Shown here one piece after another: positions 15,764 to 24,693 of a stretch of DNA of 64,000 nt. This DNA comes from Catellatospora sp. IY07-71 (GTDB lineage Bacteria > Actinomycetota > Actinomycetes > Mycobacteriales > Micromonosporaceae). The position numbers and the translations under genes are program-made. The stretch is from NCBI RefSeq assembly GCF_018326265.1, contig NZ_AP023360.1:350501-414500 (forward strand). Reading direction: 5' to 3'. Every line of letters starts with the position of its first letter. The stretch's first letter is position 1. The notes below the pieces were generated by a model that saw only the letters and a program-made list of their open reading frames with translations, did not search any database and had not been told where the DNA came from.

Positions 15764-17186
15764 TGCCGACTCCTGCGTCGCCGCGGGTCACCGTGTCGGT
15801 CACCGCGGGGTTCGCCATGGCGCGCGCGACACCGTCGTAGTAGGCGTGCTCGGCGGCCTCGTAGATCCCGTCGATGACGTTCCTATCCCGGCGCCACTGC
15901 TCGGCCAGCAGATCCGTGGACCACGGGGCCTCGTCCGCCAGCTGGGCCGCAGGGCCGATCGCCACCAGCTCGTTCTCGATCCGTTCCCGGCGCCGGTCGC
16001 TCCACTCGTAGGCCGCCTGGTACGGATGCGGACCGGCCATCCCGAGCAGGAAACCGATCGCCCCGCTGAGCAGGAGCAGACAGATGAACGCCGCGGCGAT
16101 GGTCGCGATGTGCGTGTGCAGCGCCTCGCTCTTCAGCGGGATGTCCAGCTCGGTGCGATCTTCCAGCATCGGGGGCACGTCGATCACCTGCGCCCGCAGG
16201 TAGCCGAGCATGCCCGCCACGAAGATCCACGGCGCCAGCATGACCAGCGGGATGAGCACCGCCAGCCGCTCGGCGCCGGTGGCACGGCGGGCCCGGTAGA
16301 CGCGGCCGGCCATGTGCGGGAAGAGCACCATGAGCACCACGGACGAGGCCGTGAGCACCCAGGTGAACAGCCGGTCCGCACCGGTGCCCGAGCCGTGGAA
16401 GTACTCCCAGATGTAGTACTGGATCGGCGTCTCCACCGCCATCAGCAGCACCAGCAGCAGCCAGCTGTGCAGCGCGCCGAAGGTACGCGGTGCGGGTCCC
16501 TCCCACAGCACCCGCCGGGCGGCGCCGTCCGTTCCCGGCCGGCTCGGCGCGGCCCGGTCGACGCCGCTCGGCCCGGCCTCGACCACGGGCGCGCCCGTCG
16601 GCGCCGGCGAGCCGGCGCCCAGCGAGCTCGCGTACGGCCCGGCTGGCAGCGGGTCGCCGTTCAGCGTGTCGAGCTCGTCGGTCCAGGTCGACCTGACCTC
16701 GTCCAGGCCGCGGCGGCCGAGCCGGCGCACCAGCTCCACCCGCGCTTCGATCGCGGCGAGCAGCCGCATGCGCTGCCGGGCGCCCTCCATCAACGCGAGG
16801 GTCTCGTCGAGGCGGCCGGCCAGCCGCCCGGCGCGCACCTGGTCGGCACGCTCGCGGGCGCGCAGCGGCCGGCGCCGCGCCTCCTCGACCATCAGCGCCC
16901 GCAGCCCGGCCTGCTCGCTGCCGGACTTTTCCGCCTCGCGCTGGGCCTGCAGCTGCCTGACATAACGCGGAGCCGTGTCCGGGGCCAGAGACCACTGGTC
17001 GAACATCCCGGACCGGCCGTCAGCGGTGCCTTTGGCCCTGGCTTCGGTCACCGCCGCGCCCATGGTGCGCTGCGGCGTGGCCCGCTGCTGGGGCACCGAG
17101 CGTGCAGGCGGACCAGGGTCCGCAGGCGGCATGGACTGCCGGGGCGGGCCGAAGAGCCCGCGCAGCCGGCGCCACAGGTGTCGCAT
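15753..17186 (-). CDS. Four-helix membrane protein with coiled-coil N-terminus (unknown)
   Basis: A 477-aa protein. Residues 1-170 are charged and helical (RQLQAQREAEKSGSEQ, EEARRRPLRARERAD), likely coiled coil, followed by a Pro/Gly-rich linker to about residue 240. Four hydrophobic helices follow (around LHSWLLLVLLMAVETPI, LFTWVLTASSVVLMVLF, AVLIPLVMLAPWIFVAGML and IATIAAAFICLLLLSGAIGF), then a charged cytoplasmic tail of about 100 residues. ATG 17186 has a GAGGAGAT site at 7 nt. It follows the vWA lipoprotein by 11 nt and overlaps the radical SAM gene, so it is cotranscribed. It may link the external vWA sensor to the cytoplasmic partners. No family recognised. Confidence 0.85.
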   Translation of the reverse strand: MRHLWRRLRGLFGPPRQSMPPADPGPPARSVPQQRATPQRTMGAAVTEARAKGTADGRSGMFDQWSLAPDTAPRYVRQLQAQREAEKSGSEQAGLRALMVEEARRRPLRARERADQVRAGRLAGRLDETLALMEGARQRMRLLAAIEARVELVRRLGRRGLDEVRSTWTDELDTLNGDPLPAGPYASSLGAGSPAPTGAPVVEAGPSGVDRAAPSRPGTDGAARRVLWEGPAPRTFGALHSWLLLVLLMAVETPIQYYIWEYFHGSGTGADRLFTWVLTASSVVLMVLFPHMAGRVYRARRATGAERLAVLIPLVMLAPWIFVAGMLGYLRAQVIDVPPMLEDRTELDIPLKSEALHTHIATIAAAFICLLLLSGAIGFLLGMAGPHPYQAAYEWSDRRRERIENELVAIGPAAQLADEAPWSTDLLAEQWRRDRNVIDGIYEAAEHAYYDGVARAMANPAVTDTVTRGDAGVGSVR

Positions 17187-17197
17187 CTCGATCTCCT

Positions 17198-17953
17198 CTA
17201 CAGGACGTGGAACTGGGCGGCGTGGGCGTGGTCGAGCAGCAGCGTCTTCCAGAAGGTCTCGAACCTGTCGAAGGCGCCGGCCTTGCCCGTCTTGTAGAGC
17301 TGGCCGAACCCGAGACCGTAGACGGAGGCGCCGGAGAGGTCGGCGATCCGCCCGTCGGAGGCGTACCGCTCGATCAGCGCCGCTCGCTTGGCCTCGGTGC
17401 TCAGATCCTCACGGTTGAGGTACTCCACCCCGTCCGCGTGGATGAAGTCGCTGACCACGAGGACGTGGAACGGCACGTCGGCGGGTCGCGCACGCGCCGC
17501 GAGCTTCAGCCCGCCGAGCACGTCCGAGCCGTTCTGGTCGGTCTGGCGGTGCAGGCAGTCGAGCAGCTGCAGTGCCACCTCCAGCGCCTTGCCGCGTCGC
17601 TGGTTGCGAACGTCCTCCCGGTCGACGCCGCCGCCGCCGGAGTAATCCGGGTCGACGTCGACCTCTTCCCCGCGGCACGGTGAGGCCTCCGAGCTGAGCG
17701 CGATGGGGGCGAACCGCACCATGCGGCAGCCCTTGTCCCGCACGAACTTCACCAGGCTGCCGTTGAGCTCGCCGGCGACGTCGAAGCCGCCGTCCGCCCG
17801 GCCGGAGCCGGACCCGTCCACCACCACCACGCATCCGTCAGCCAACCGCGGCTCGTCGCAGCCGCCCAGCGCCGGGAGCGCGCCGAGCGTCATCACCGCC
17901 CCCAGCGACCAGCTCACCGCCCGCCCGGCCGTCGCCATCGGTTTCGTTCTCAT
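17198..17953 (-). CDS. vWA-like lipoprotein
   Basis: A 251-aa exported lipoprotein: basic start, hydrophobic helix and lipobox ALGGC (Cys32). The mature part opens with VVVVDGSGSG (Asp46-x-Ser48-x-Ser50), the metal-ion-dependent adhesion signature of von Willebrand A domains, and continues with alternating strand/helix pattern (FHVLVVSDFIHADG as a later strand). It would bind a ligand through a metal outside the membrane. ATG 17953 overlaps the preceding stop (ATGA) and has GGAGGG 9 nt upstream; the longer frame to 18247 reads through the upstream gene and is rejected. vWA proteins often pair with ATPases in regulated complexes, here with the AAA+ protein of the divergent operon by inference. 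Confidence 0.85.
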   Translation of the reverse strand: MRTKPMATAGRAVSWSLGAVMTLGALPALGGCDEPRLADGCVVVVDGSGSGRADGGFDVAGELNGSLVKFVRDKGCRMVRFAPIALSSEASPCRGEEVDVDPDYSGGGGVDREDVRNQRRGKALEVALQLLDCLHRQTDQNGSDVLGGLKLAARARPADVPFHVLVVSDFIHADGVEYLNREDLSTEAKRAALIERYASDGRIADLSGASVYGLGFGQLYKTGKAGAFDRFETFWKTLLLDHAHAAQFHVL

Positions 17954-18582
17954 ACCGCACGTCCCTCCACGATCTCCAGTGCCCGTCGGATGATCCATTC
18001 CGCCCCGGTGGCGCCGGCCTCGGCGACATCCCCCGCATCCAGATCGGACAGCAATGCGAAGGGATCCTGCTTCGACCAGATCGGGTCGACGTCGGTGGCC
18101 TCCGGGCGGGGACCGGTCCGCGACGAGAAGGCCGGCGAGATACCCGCGGCGCGCAGGAAGTGGATCCAATAAAAGTTGATCAACTGGTTGTAGTGCTGGG
18201 CCGACGCCTCCGCCAGGCGCCGATGCCGGGCATACTCGCCTTTCCACGCGGTCACCGCCTCGATGAACCGCCCCGATGTGGCCAGCCGCGGCTCACCGTG
18301 CCGCTCGTACTCCTGGATCACCCGCAACGCGGCTCCGGTCAGCAGCCGCAGCTCCCTGGCGTTGTGCTGGCGAAGGCGGCGCACCAGCAGGTGCGACGAG
18401 CGCGCGGCACGCCGCTGCAGCATGCCGATGTACGCGGTCCACAGCGGCACTCCCGCCTCGGCCGTCGCCCCGCCCTGCCGACGCGCCCAGCGGCTGCCGT
18501 CGGCCCGGCCGTGGTAGCGGGAGCTCAGGCGCTCCAATGCGGACAGGCGCTCGCGCTGTCCTCTGCGCTCCTTCGCGGTCAT
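17950..18582 (-). CDS. Unknown soluble protein of the vWA/radical SAM operon
   Basis: A 210-aa protein with no signal or membrane helix. It is helical and Arg-rich in its first half (RGQRERLSALERLSSR; RRLRQHNARELRLL) and has an aromatic patch (NQLINFYWIHFLRAAG) near the middle. ATG 18582 overlaps the stop of a 52-codon ORF (ATGA), and its own stop overlaps the vWA gene start, so translation is coupled on both sides. The open frame extends upstream to 19167, but that would overlap the divergent kinase gene and its promoter. I do not recognise a family. It is probably a dedicated partner of the locus. Confidence 0.7.
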   Translation of the reverse strand: MTAKERRGQRERLSALERLSSRYHGRADGSRWARRQGGATAEAGVPLWTAYIGMLQRRAARSSHLLVRRLRQHNARELRLLTGAALRVIQEYERHGEPRLATSGRFIEAVTAWKGEYARHRRLAEASAQHYNQLINFYWIHFLRAAGISPAFSSRTGPRPEATDVDPIWSKQDPFALLSDLDAGDVAEAGATGAEWIIRRALEIVEGRAV

Positions 18583-18737
18583 CGCCGCGCACCCCGCCGC
18601 GCGCGGCGCGCGCCGTGCGGCTCGGCCGGGGAGCACGGACGCGCACTGTCCGCCAGATAACAGCGTGCCGGCGAAGCCGGATCGCCATCGCCGGAGCCCG
18701 GGCCGGGCGGCGAACGAAGGGTGTTTCTCAGGTCCAT
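18579..18737 (-). CDS. Small protein heading the minus operon (hypothetical)
   Basis: A 52-codon ORF: ATG 18737 preceded by AGGAG at 9 nt, and its TGA overlaps the next ATG (ATGA). These two signals make it more likely than chance to be translated, either as a small protein or as a leader peptide coupling translation of the operon. The product (start MDLRNTLRSPPGPGSGDGD, end RRARRGARR) is basic, Pro/Gly-rich and without a hydrophobic segment. Confidence 0.45.
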   Translation of the reverse strand: MDLRNTLRSPPGPGSGDGDPASPARCYLADSARPCSPAEPHGARRARRGARR

Positions 18738-18803
18738 TCCTGATCGCTCCTAACCACGTCCTCGAGTGAGGCCCCGCCCTCTCAGCGGGAGAAGGGAAGG
18801 CAG
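18738..18803. promoter_or_regulatory. Divergent promoter region between the two operons
   Basis: Only 66 nt separate the minus operon (start 18737) from the kinase gene (start 18804), so both promoters overlap or share a regulator. AAGGGAAGG at 18792-18800 is the kinase ribosome site. No clear operator is visible. Confidence 0.55.
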
Positions 18804-21266
18804 ATGAGTGCCGACACCGGCGGGTCGGACCCGCACGGCGAGGGCGGTCGTGTGCCGCCTCCACCCGCGACGAGCATCGATCCCGGACGGGAGATGCCGC
18901 CGCCGGGTACTGACGGACCGCGCGCGGCAGGCGTCGGGCATGGCGGACCGGGTGACGGCGGTGTGCCGGCGACGGTGATCGACCCGGGCCGGGGTGAGGA
19001 TCCGCAGCTGGCCGAGTGGAGCGCACCCGGCATGCCGGCGGCTTTCCGGGACCGGTTCGAGCCGGTCGACGAGCTACGGCGTGGTGGGCAGGCACGGCTG
19101 TTCCTGGTGCACCACGCCGCGCACGGGCACGCGGTGCTGAAGATCTACGAGCCGGGAAAAGGCCCATCGGCTGAGGTTCTGGCCTATCTGGCCTACCACG
19201 GTGGGCACGAGGGCAACCCGCACCTGGTCCGGGTCTACGAGGCGGGCCGGCTGAACGGCTTCGATTACGAGCTGATGGAGCACCTGCCCAGCCGTTCGGT
19301 TGCCGAGCTGGCGGCCGGGCGGGAGCGCGGGGCGCTCAGCACCGAGGAGATCACGGCGATCGTGCGCCAGACGGCGCTGGCGCTGCAGCAGATGCACGCG
19401 CACCGCATCGTGCACCGGGACGTGAAGCCGGCCAACATGCTGGTGCGCCGCAACGATCCCGGTGGCGGGCAGCCGCTGGAGACGGCCCTGGGCGACTTCG
19501 GCATCAGCATGCACGTCCCCGGAGCGCGCACCCGCAGCGTCACGACCTCCGGCACCACCCGCTACGTGCCGCCCGAGTACGCGTCCCGCGCTTTGGAGGT
19601 GTCGCCGGCCTCGGACTGGTGGGCCCTGGGCATGTCGGCGCTCGAGCTGCACCTGGGCACGCATCCCTTCGACGGCATGCGCGACGAGTCGATCTTCCTC
19701 CACCTCGCCCGGGGTCCGCTCGACCTGTCGAAGGTCGCCGACCCCCGCGTCCTGCTGCTCTGCCGCGGGCTGCTCAACAGCAACTCCAGGCTGCGCTGGT
19801 CGGCGCGGCAGGTGCTGGCCTGGGCGGACGGGGAGGACCCGGAGGTACGCGGCGCGGCATCGCCGTCCCCCGCGCCGCCGGCGCCGGACCTGCCGTCCTA
19901 CCTGTTCCAGGGCCGTCCCTACACCGACAAGGCTCTGCTCGCGGTGGAGATGGCGGCCAACTGGACGTTCACCGCGAACCTGCTCTTCGGCAAACGCGGA
20001 CGGCCCGCCCGGGAACTCGCCGACTGGATCAACCGCCTCGACGAGCCCTCGCCCGAGCGGGATGCCGTCCGCGGCCTGCTGCGACGCCGGCCCGGGCCGG
20101 CCGACGTCGCACTGCTGCGGCTGCTGCGTTACCTCGACCCGGGCGGCCGCCCCGTCTACCGTGACACCAACCTCACCGTGCGCGGGGTCGCCGCGTTCGC
20201 CTATGACGCCTGGCGGGCTCCGCAGAGCACCGTGGACTCGATCCTGGGCGAGCTGTGGCACCACCGCCTGCTGCGGCTGCTGCCGACACGTGACGCGGAC
20301 GAGGGATTGATCGGGCTCGACGGCATCGACGAGGCCTGGCGGCGCCACGCCGACGACTGGGCCGTCGCGGTCGCGAACATCGACGACGCCGGGGCGCGGG
20401 AGTTCATGGCGGGCAGGGCCGAGCGGGACCGGCTCGCGGCCACGCTCTGGATCGCCGCCTGCCGCGCGGACACCCTGCCGCTGCTGCGCGGCCAGCTCCA
20501 TGCCGGGCTGGCCGACGTCGAACGCCGGCTCGGCGCCGAGGTGTCCGGCCGGCTGCCGTGGTTCGACCGGCTGCGGCGGCCGGGCGCCGCCGCGGTCGAA
20601 CTCGCCGTGGCATGTGTCCTGGTGCCGTTCGTGGGACCGCTCCTGCTCCGTGAGGCCGCCGAGGAGCAGCAGGCCCGCTCGCGCCGGCGGTGGCTGCTCG
20701 AGCACGGGGAGATGCGCGCGCAGGTCGAGCGCCTGGAGCGGCATACCGCCCGGGCCTGGGCGGGCGCCGGCGCGGGGGCCGCGGCGGCGGTATGGGTCAT
20801 GCTGCTAGGCCTCAGCGAGATCGCCGAAGTCGCAGATCTCGCGGCGATGCAGCGTGCCTGGATCGTCACGGGGTTGTCCGTCAGTCTCGTCTTGACGCTG
20901 GAACTCGTGCTGGCGTCGTTCATGGGAGGCCTGTACTGGCCGCGCTACTCCCTGCTGCACCAGAGCATCGTCCATCTCGGACGGGTGGCGCGCCGGGTGC
21001 GCGGTCGCGAGATGTGGTCACTCGGCATCGTCGTGCTGGCGCTCGCCCTCACCGCCGCGGTGACGGTGTACGTGCCGATGGCGATCCCGCTGGTGACCGC
21101 CCTGGGCCTGCTGGCGTGGGCGCCGGTCCGGCTCCGGCGCTGGCAGGCGGACCGCAGGGCGATGCAGCACGAACTCAGATTGGCCGAGTACGAGCGCGAG
21201 GAGGACCGGATGAACGACAACGCGGACGGTATGGCCCACCTGGATCGGGCGGAGGTGGCGGCATGA
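18804..21266 (+). CDS. Membrane Ser/Thr protein kinase with novel C-terminal region
   Basis: An 820-aa Hanks-type kinase. After a Pro/Gly-rich N-terminus with two copies of PATxIDPGR (residues 21-29 and 55-63), the kinase domain runs from about 85 to 345: glycine loop LRRGGQARLF, Lys113, HRDVKPAN (204-211) and DFG (231-233) are all intact, so it should be active. An unrecognised helical domain fills about 370-590, followed by four to five hydrophobic helices (about 600-780) and a charged tail, so the kinase sits in the cytoplasm at the N-terminus. This order differs from PknB-type kinases, which carry one helix and PASTA repeats. It begins a four-gene operon joined by ATGA/GTGA overlaps; the FHA protein three genes on is its likely phosphothreonine reader. 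Confidence 0.93.
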   Translation: MSADTGGSDPHGEGGRVPPPPATSIDPGREMPPPGTDGPRAAGVGHGGPGDGGVPATVIDPGRGEDPQLAEWSAPGMPAAFRDRFEPVDELRRGGQARLFLVHHAAHGHAVLKIYEPGKGPSAEVLAYLAYHGGHEGNPHLVRVYEAGRLNGFDYELMEHLPSRSVAELAAGRERGALSTEEITAIVRQTALALQQMHAHRIVHRDVKPANMLVRRNDPGGGQPLETALGDFGISMHVPGARTRSVTTSGTTRYVPPEYASRALEVSPASDWWALGMSALELHLGTHPFDGMRDESIFLHLARGPLDLSKVADPRVLLLCRGLLNSNSRLRWSARQVLAWADGEDPEVRGAASPSPAPPAPDLPSYLFQGRPYTDKALLAVEMAANWTFTANLLFGKRGRPARELADWINRLDEPSPERDAVRGLLRRRPGPADVALLRLLRYLDPGGRPVYRDTNLTVRGVAAFAYDAWRAPQSTVDSILGELWHHRLLRLLPTRDADEGLIGLDGIDEAWRRHADDWAVAVANIDDAGAREFMAGRAERDRLAATLWIAACRADTLPLLRGQLHAGLADVERRLGAEVSGRLPWFDRLRRPGAAAVELAVACVLVPFVGPLLLREAAEEQQARSRRRWLLEHGEMRAQVERLERHTARAWAGAGAGAAAAVWVMLLGLSEIAEVADLAAMQRAWIVTGLSVSLVLTLELVLASFMGGLYWPRYSLLHQSIVHLGRVARRVRGREMWSLGIVVLALALTAAVTVYVPMAIPLVTALGLLAWAPVRLRRWQADRRAMQHELRLAEYEREEDRMNDNADGMAHLDRAEVAA

Positions 21267-22642
21267 GCGGCGGCGGGGCGGGCCTCGGCGTCCTCCTGTT
21301 CATCATTCCCGCAGTCGCGCTGGCGGGAGCCGTGCTGGTGATGGCGGCGATCGCCGCGACCGTCGGCGCGGCCGCCCTGCTCGTCGTGCGGGCCGCGGCC
21401 GCCGGCGTCGCGAAGGGCGCCGACGCCGTCGCCCGGCTGGGCGCCGAGCTGGAGGCGCAGGGCGACGCGCAGGCCACGGCCGAGATCATGGGGCGGCTCT
21501 GGGAGCTGGCCGCGGGCGAGGTCACCGGCCTGAACGCCGAGATCGCGCTGCTGGCCGCGGCGGCCGGACGCTTCCCGGGACCGGTGCTGGACCTGCCGGA
21601 GCAGCTCGACCTCACCGGTGTGGACCTCTGCACCGCCGAGGTATGGGTCAAGGACGCCCGTGCCCGGCTGCGCGTCGCACGCCAGGCGCTGGAAGCCCGT
21701 TTCTCGGCCGGGGCGCGGGACGCCATGGCCGCGGCCCTGCCCTCGGGCGACCCGGTGCTGAGCGCGGCCGAGCTCATCGAGCAGCGGCGCGCGGAACTGC
21801 TGGCGGGAATGACGCCAACGGTCGTGATCCGCCAGCCGGGTGTGGCCGGCGATGGCATCGACTTCGCCCTGGACATCCAGCCGGAGCTCGACGACCTCCT
21901 GGCGAGCGTCGACCCGGACCGGCTGGAGGACGACCAGCACAAGGTGCTGCGGCTGGCCGCCCGGGTGGCGACGGACTCCCTGGACATGGCCGAGGCCCGC
22001 CTCAACGATCTGAGGCTGTGCATCGAACGTGAGGTCAACCCCCGGGCGGTGGCCCGCCGGAAGGCGTCCTTCTGGTTGCAGGCGCTGCGCCAGCCGCTCA
22101 TCGGGCAGGAGCTCGGCGTCGAGCCGCCGACCGCCGCGCTGGTGAACCGGCTGGAACTGGTGCTGCGCGGCGAGCGCTCGCTCACCGAGCAGGACCGGCG
22201 GGAGGCGGAGGCCGCCATGGTCCGCGCCGAGGAGATCGCCCGCTGCCGGCATCTGCGCGACCTGGTGGCCGCGGGACTGGAGCAGGCGCGCTGTGAGGTG
22301 CGCATCGAGACCGTGTCGGGCCGGGTCGGCCTGACCGTGCACCGTCCCGGCTGGAGCCGGCACCACCTCGGACGCATCGAGCTGAGCGCCGACCACGTGG
22401 ACAGCCGGCTGTGGCGGACCCGCTCGGCCGCCGGAGTCCAGTCGCAGCAGCAGGAGCGGGCGAACTGCGCCGATTTCGCCGAGGTCGTCAACGGCGTCTT
22501 CGCCCAGCTTCAGGCCACCGGCGAGCTCGGCGGGCGGCCGGTGCGGCTGGACCTCCGCCACGAGGTCGTCGACGCGCCGACCGGCCTCACCGAAGCACCC
22601 GGGCAGACCAGCACGACGCCGGACTACAAGGTGATGAAGTGA
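21263..22642 (+). CDS. Membrane-anchored helical protein of the kinase operon (unknown)
   Basis: A 459-aa protein with one long hydrophobic stretch at residues 8-45 (possibly a helical hairpin) and a long cytoplasmic, mostly helical body with charged repeats (RAELLAGMTP; RLEDDQHKVLRLAARVATDS; LTEQDRREAEAAMVRAEEIAR) consistent with coiled coil. The last 100 residues include strand-like segments (CEVRIETVSGRVGLTVHR). The ATG overlaps the kinase stop (ATGA). No family recognised; likely a substrate or scaffold of the kinase. The final residues (TSTTPDYKVMK) are Thr-rich and could be phosphorylated. Confidence 0.8.
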   Translation: MSGGGAGLGVLLFIIPAVALAGAVLVMAAIAATVGAAALLVVRAAAAGVAKGADAVARLGAELEAQGDAQATAEIMGRLWELAAGEVTGLNAEIALLAAAAGRFPGPVLDLPEQLDLTGVDLCTAEVWVKDARARLRVARQALEARFSAGARDAMAAALPSGDPVLSAAELIEQRRAELLAGMTPTVVIRQPGVAGDGIDFALDIQPELDDLLASVDPDRLEDDQHKVLRLAARVATDSLDMAEARLNDLRLCIEREVNPRAVARRKASFWLQALRQPLIGQELGVEPPTAALVNRLELVLRGERSLTEQDRREAEAAMVRAEEIARCRHLRDLVAAGLEQARCEVRIETVSGRVGLTVHRPGWSRHHLGRIELSADHVDSRLWRTRSAAGVQSQQQERANCADFAEVVNGVFAQLQATGELGGRPVRLDLRHEVVDAPTGLTEAPGQTSTTPDYKVMK

Positions 22643-24693
22643 GCACGAGCGGCCTGCCGGCGTTCGTCCGGGAACTCGAGGGCACCCTGTCGGTGCACGC
22701 GCAGTACGTGCTGCACGGCAACATCCACGACCAGTACCTGGTGCCCTCGCCGGAGGCGCCGGATCAGCGCTACCCGGTGGACCTGCGCGAACTGCTGTGG
22801 ATCGCGCTGCAGTCGGCCGGGTACGAGGCCATGGTCTACTACGACCCGGTGCACGGCATCTCCGAGTACCCGCCACGGGACCGCGCCTCGGCCGAGGCGG
22901 CCACCCGCCTGCTCGGCCGGCGGGTGCTGGGCAGCCAGCCCACCCTCATGGAGCTGCGCACCCACCTGTCGCGGCTGGTGGGCACCCCCGCGCCGCCGAC
23001 GGCGGCCCCGCCGCCGCCGCCGTCGGTGCCGGGGCAGGCGCCGGCTCCCGGCACGCCGCAGCAGGCGGCACCGCCCGAGCCGCCGCGGCCGGAGGGGGTC
23101 AAGGCCGCGTTCGTCATCGGGTACGCCGCGCGCATACCCCGGTCGATGGCGCAGCTGGACGAGGCCGAGCGGGACTTCTTCCTGTTCTGCCAGCAGATAG
23201 CGCTCACGGCGGAACCGCGCGGCCACTCTCCGGCGCACCCGGCGGGGGTTTTCAACCCGGTGATCTGGCTCGTGGAGGGCGAGCGCGACCTGCCCGCCTG
23301 GCTGACCGCGGGCATCGAGCGCATCCGCACGATCGCGGTGCCGATGCCCGGCCTCGACGAGCGGCGTGCCGCGGCGCGCATCTACGGCGCCGGCATCCCC
23401 ATGGCGCCGGAGACGTCCGGCGAGGAGCTGGCGCAGCTGATCGACGGGTTCGCGCGCCGCACCGACGGGATGACCGTGCTCGGCATCCGCGAGACGAGCC
23501 GCCTGGCGCACGACCGGGGGCTGCGGCTCGACGAGATCGGCGACGCGGTCCGGATCTACAAGCTGGGCATCGACGACAACCCGTGGCGGCGCGCCAGCAT
23601 CCGCGGCCAGATCCAGCTCGGCGAAGCCGAGATCCCGCGGAAGGTGCTGGGCCAGGACCAGGCGGTGCTGAAGACGCTGGACATCCTCAAGCGAGCCGCG
23701 CTCGGGCTGTCCGGCGCGCAGGCGTCCAGCTCCGCGCACCGCCCACGGGGTGTGCTGTTCTTCGCGGGACCGACCGGTGTCGGCAAGACCGAGCTGGCCA
23801 AGAGCGTGGCCGAGGTGCTGTTCGGTGACGCCGAAGCCTACCTGCGGTTCGACATGAGCGAGTTCGCCGCCGAGCACTCGGACCACCGGCTGATCGGCGC
23901 GCCGCCGGGATACGTCGGTTTCGAGGCGGGTGGCGAGCTGACCGGGGCGGTGCGCCGGCAGCCGTTCCGGGTCGTGCTGTTCGACGAGATCGAGAAGGCG
24001 CACCATCGGGTCCTGGACAAGTTCCTGCAGATCCTGGAGGACGGCCGGCTCACCGACGGCCAGGGCCTGACCACTCACTTCACCGAGTGCGTCCTGATCT
24101 TCACCTCGAATCTCGGCATCATCGACGAGGACCAGCAGACCCACGAGCGCACCCAGAAGATCCGTCCCGGCGAGCTGTCCTACCGGGAGCTGGAGCGGGA
24201 GGTGCGGGAGACGGTCAAGCACCACTTCATCAGCGTGCTGGGACGTCCCGAACTGCTGAACCGGCTCGGCGACAACATCGTGGTGTTCGACTTCATCTCG
24301 CCGGAGGTGGCCGACGAGGTCTTCGCGCTGCAGCTCGGCAACATCCGGCAACGGCTGCGCGCCGAGCACCGCATGCAGGTCGACCTGTCGGCGGACGCCG
24401 CCGAGGTGCTGCGTACGCTCTGCACCGCCGATCTGGACAACGGCGGGCGGGGCATCGGCAACCAGCTGGAGAGCCGCTTCATCAATCCGCTGGCCCGGCA
24501 CCTGTTCGACCGGGACATCGCGCCGGGCGCCCACCTCGACGTGCGCTCCATCCGCACCGACACGACCACCGGCCGGGTCGACCTCGACATCACCGAGCGG
24601 CGGGCCGGCGACGAGCCGCCGGCCGCCACCGCGATCGTGCCCGCTCAACCGGAAGCAGGCCCTGAGGTGCTGGTCGGCGAGGTGGTCCGGTGA
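22639..24693 (+). CDS. ClpB-like AAA+ ATPase with degenerate first AAA half
   Basis: A 684-aa ATPase. The C-terminal half is a canonical Clp/HSP100 D2-type module: Walker A GPTGVGKT (377-384), Walker B VVLFDEIEKAH (445-455, Asp449-Glu450), the GAPPGYVGFE pore-loop segment, sensor-1 FTSNLG, arginine-finger LGRPELLNRL and a C-terminal small domain. The N-terminal half (about 1-330) looks like an AAA domain that lost its P-loop: strand VIGYAARIP, then NPVIWLVEGERDLPAWL and RTIAVPMPGLDERRAA typical of a lid, interrupted by a Pro-rich linker (about 115-155). It lacks the ClpN domain and middle coiled coil, so it is not a normal ClpB disaggregase. GTG 22639 overlaps the previous stop. Likely remodels a partner, perhaps the CHAT effector or the membrane proteins. 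Confidence 0.93.
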   Translation: MSTSGLPAFVRELEGTLSVHAQYVLHGNIHDQYLVPSPEAPDQRYPVDLRELLWIALQSAGYEAMVYYDPVHGISEYPPRDRASAEAATRLLGRRVLGSQPTLMELRTHLSRLVGTPAPPTAAPPPPPSVPGQAPAPGTPQQAAPPEPPRPEGVKAAFVIGYAARIPRSMAQLDEAERDFFLFCQQIALTAEPRGHSPAHPAGVFNPVIWLVEGERDLPAWLTAGIERIRTIAVPMPGLDERRAAARIYGAGIPMAPETSGEELAQLIDGFARRTDGMTVLGIRETSRLAHDRGLRLDEIGDAVRIYKLGIDDNPWRRASIRGQIQLGEAEIPRKVLGQDQAVLKTLDILKRAALGLSGAQASSSAHRPRGVLFFAGPTGVGKTELAKSVAEVLFGDAEAYLRFDMSEFAAEHSDHRLIGAPPGYVGFEAGGELTGAVRRQPFRVVLFDEIEKAHHRVLDKFLQILEDGRLTDGQGLTTHFTECVLIFTSNLGIIDEDQQTHERTQKIRPGELSYRELEREVRETVKHHFISVLGRPELLNRLGDNIVVFDFISPEVADEVFALQLGNIRQRLRAEHRMQVDLSADAAEVLRTLCTADLDNGGRGIGNQLESRFINPLARHLFDRDIAPGAHLDVRSIRTDTTTGRVDLDITERRAGDEPPAATAIVPAQPEAGPEVLVGEVVR

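Noticed and set aside
18583-19167. Upstream extension of the 210-aa gene to 19167
   Set aside because: It would overlap the divergent kinase gene and the intergenic promoter; the translation is Arg/Pro-rich noise, and ATG 18582 has an ATGA coupling.
22639-24693. Housekeeping ClpB disaggregase
   Set aside because: The first ATP site, ClpN domain and middle coiled coil are missing.
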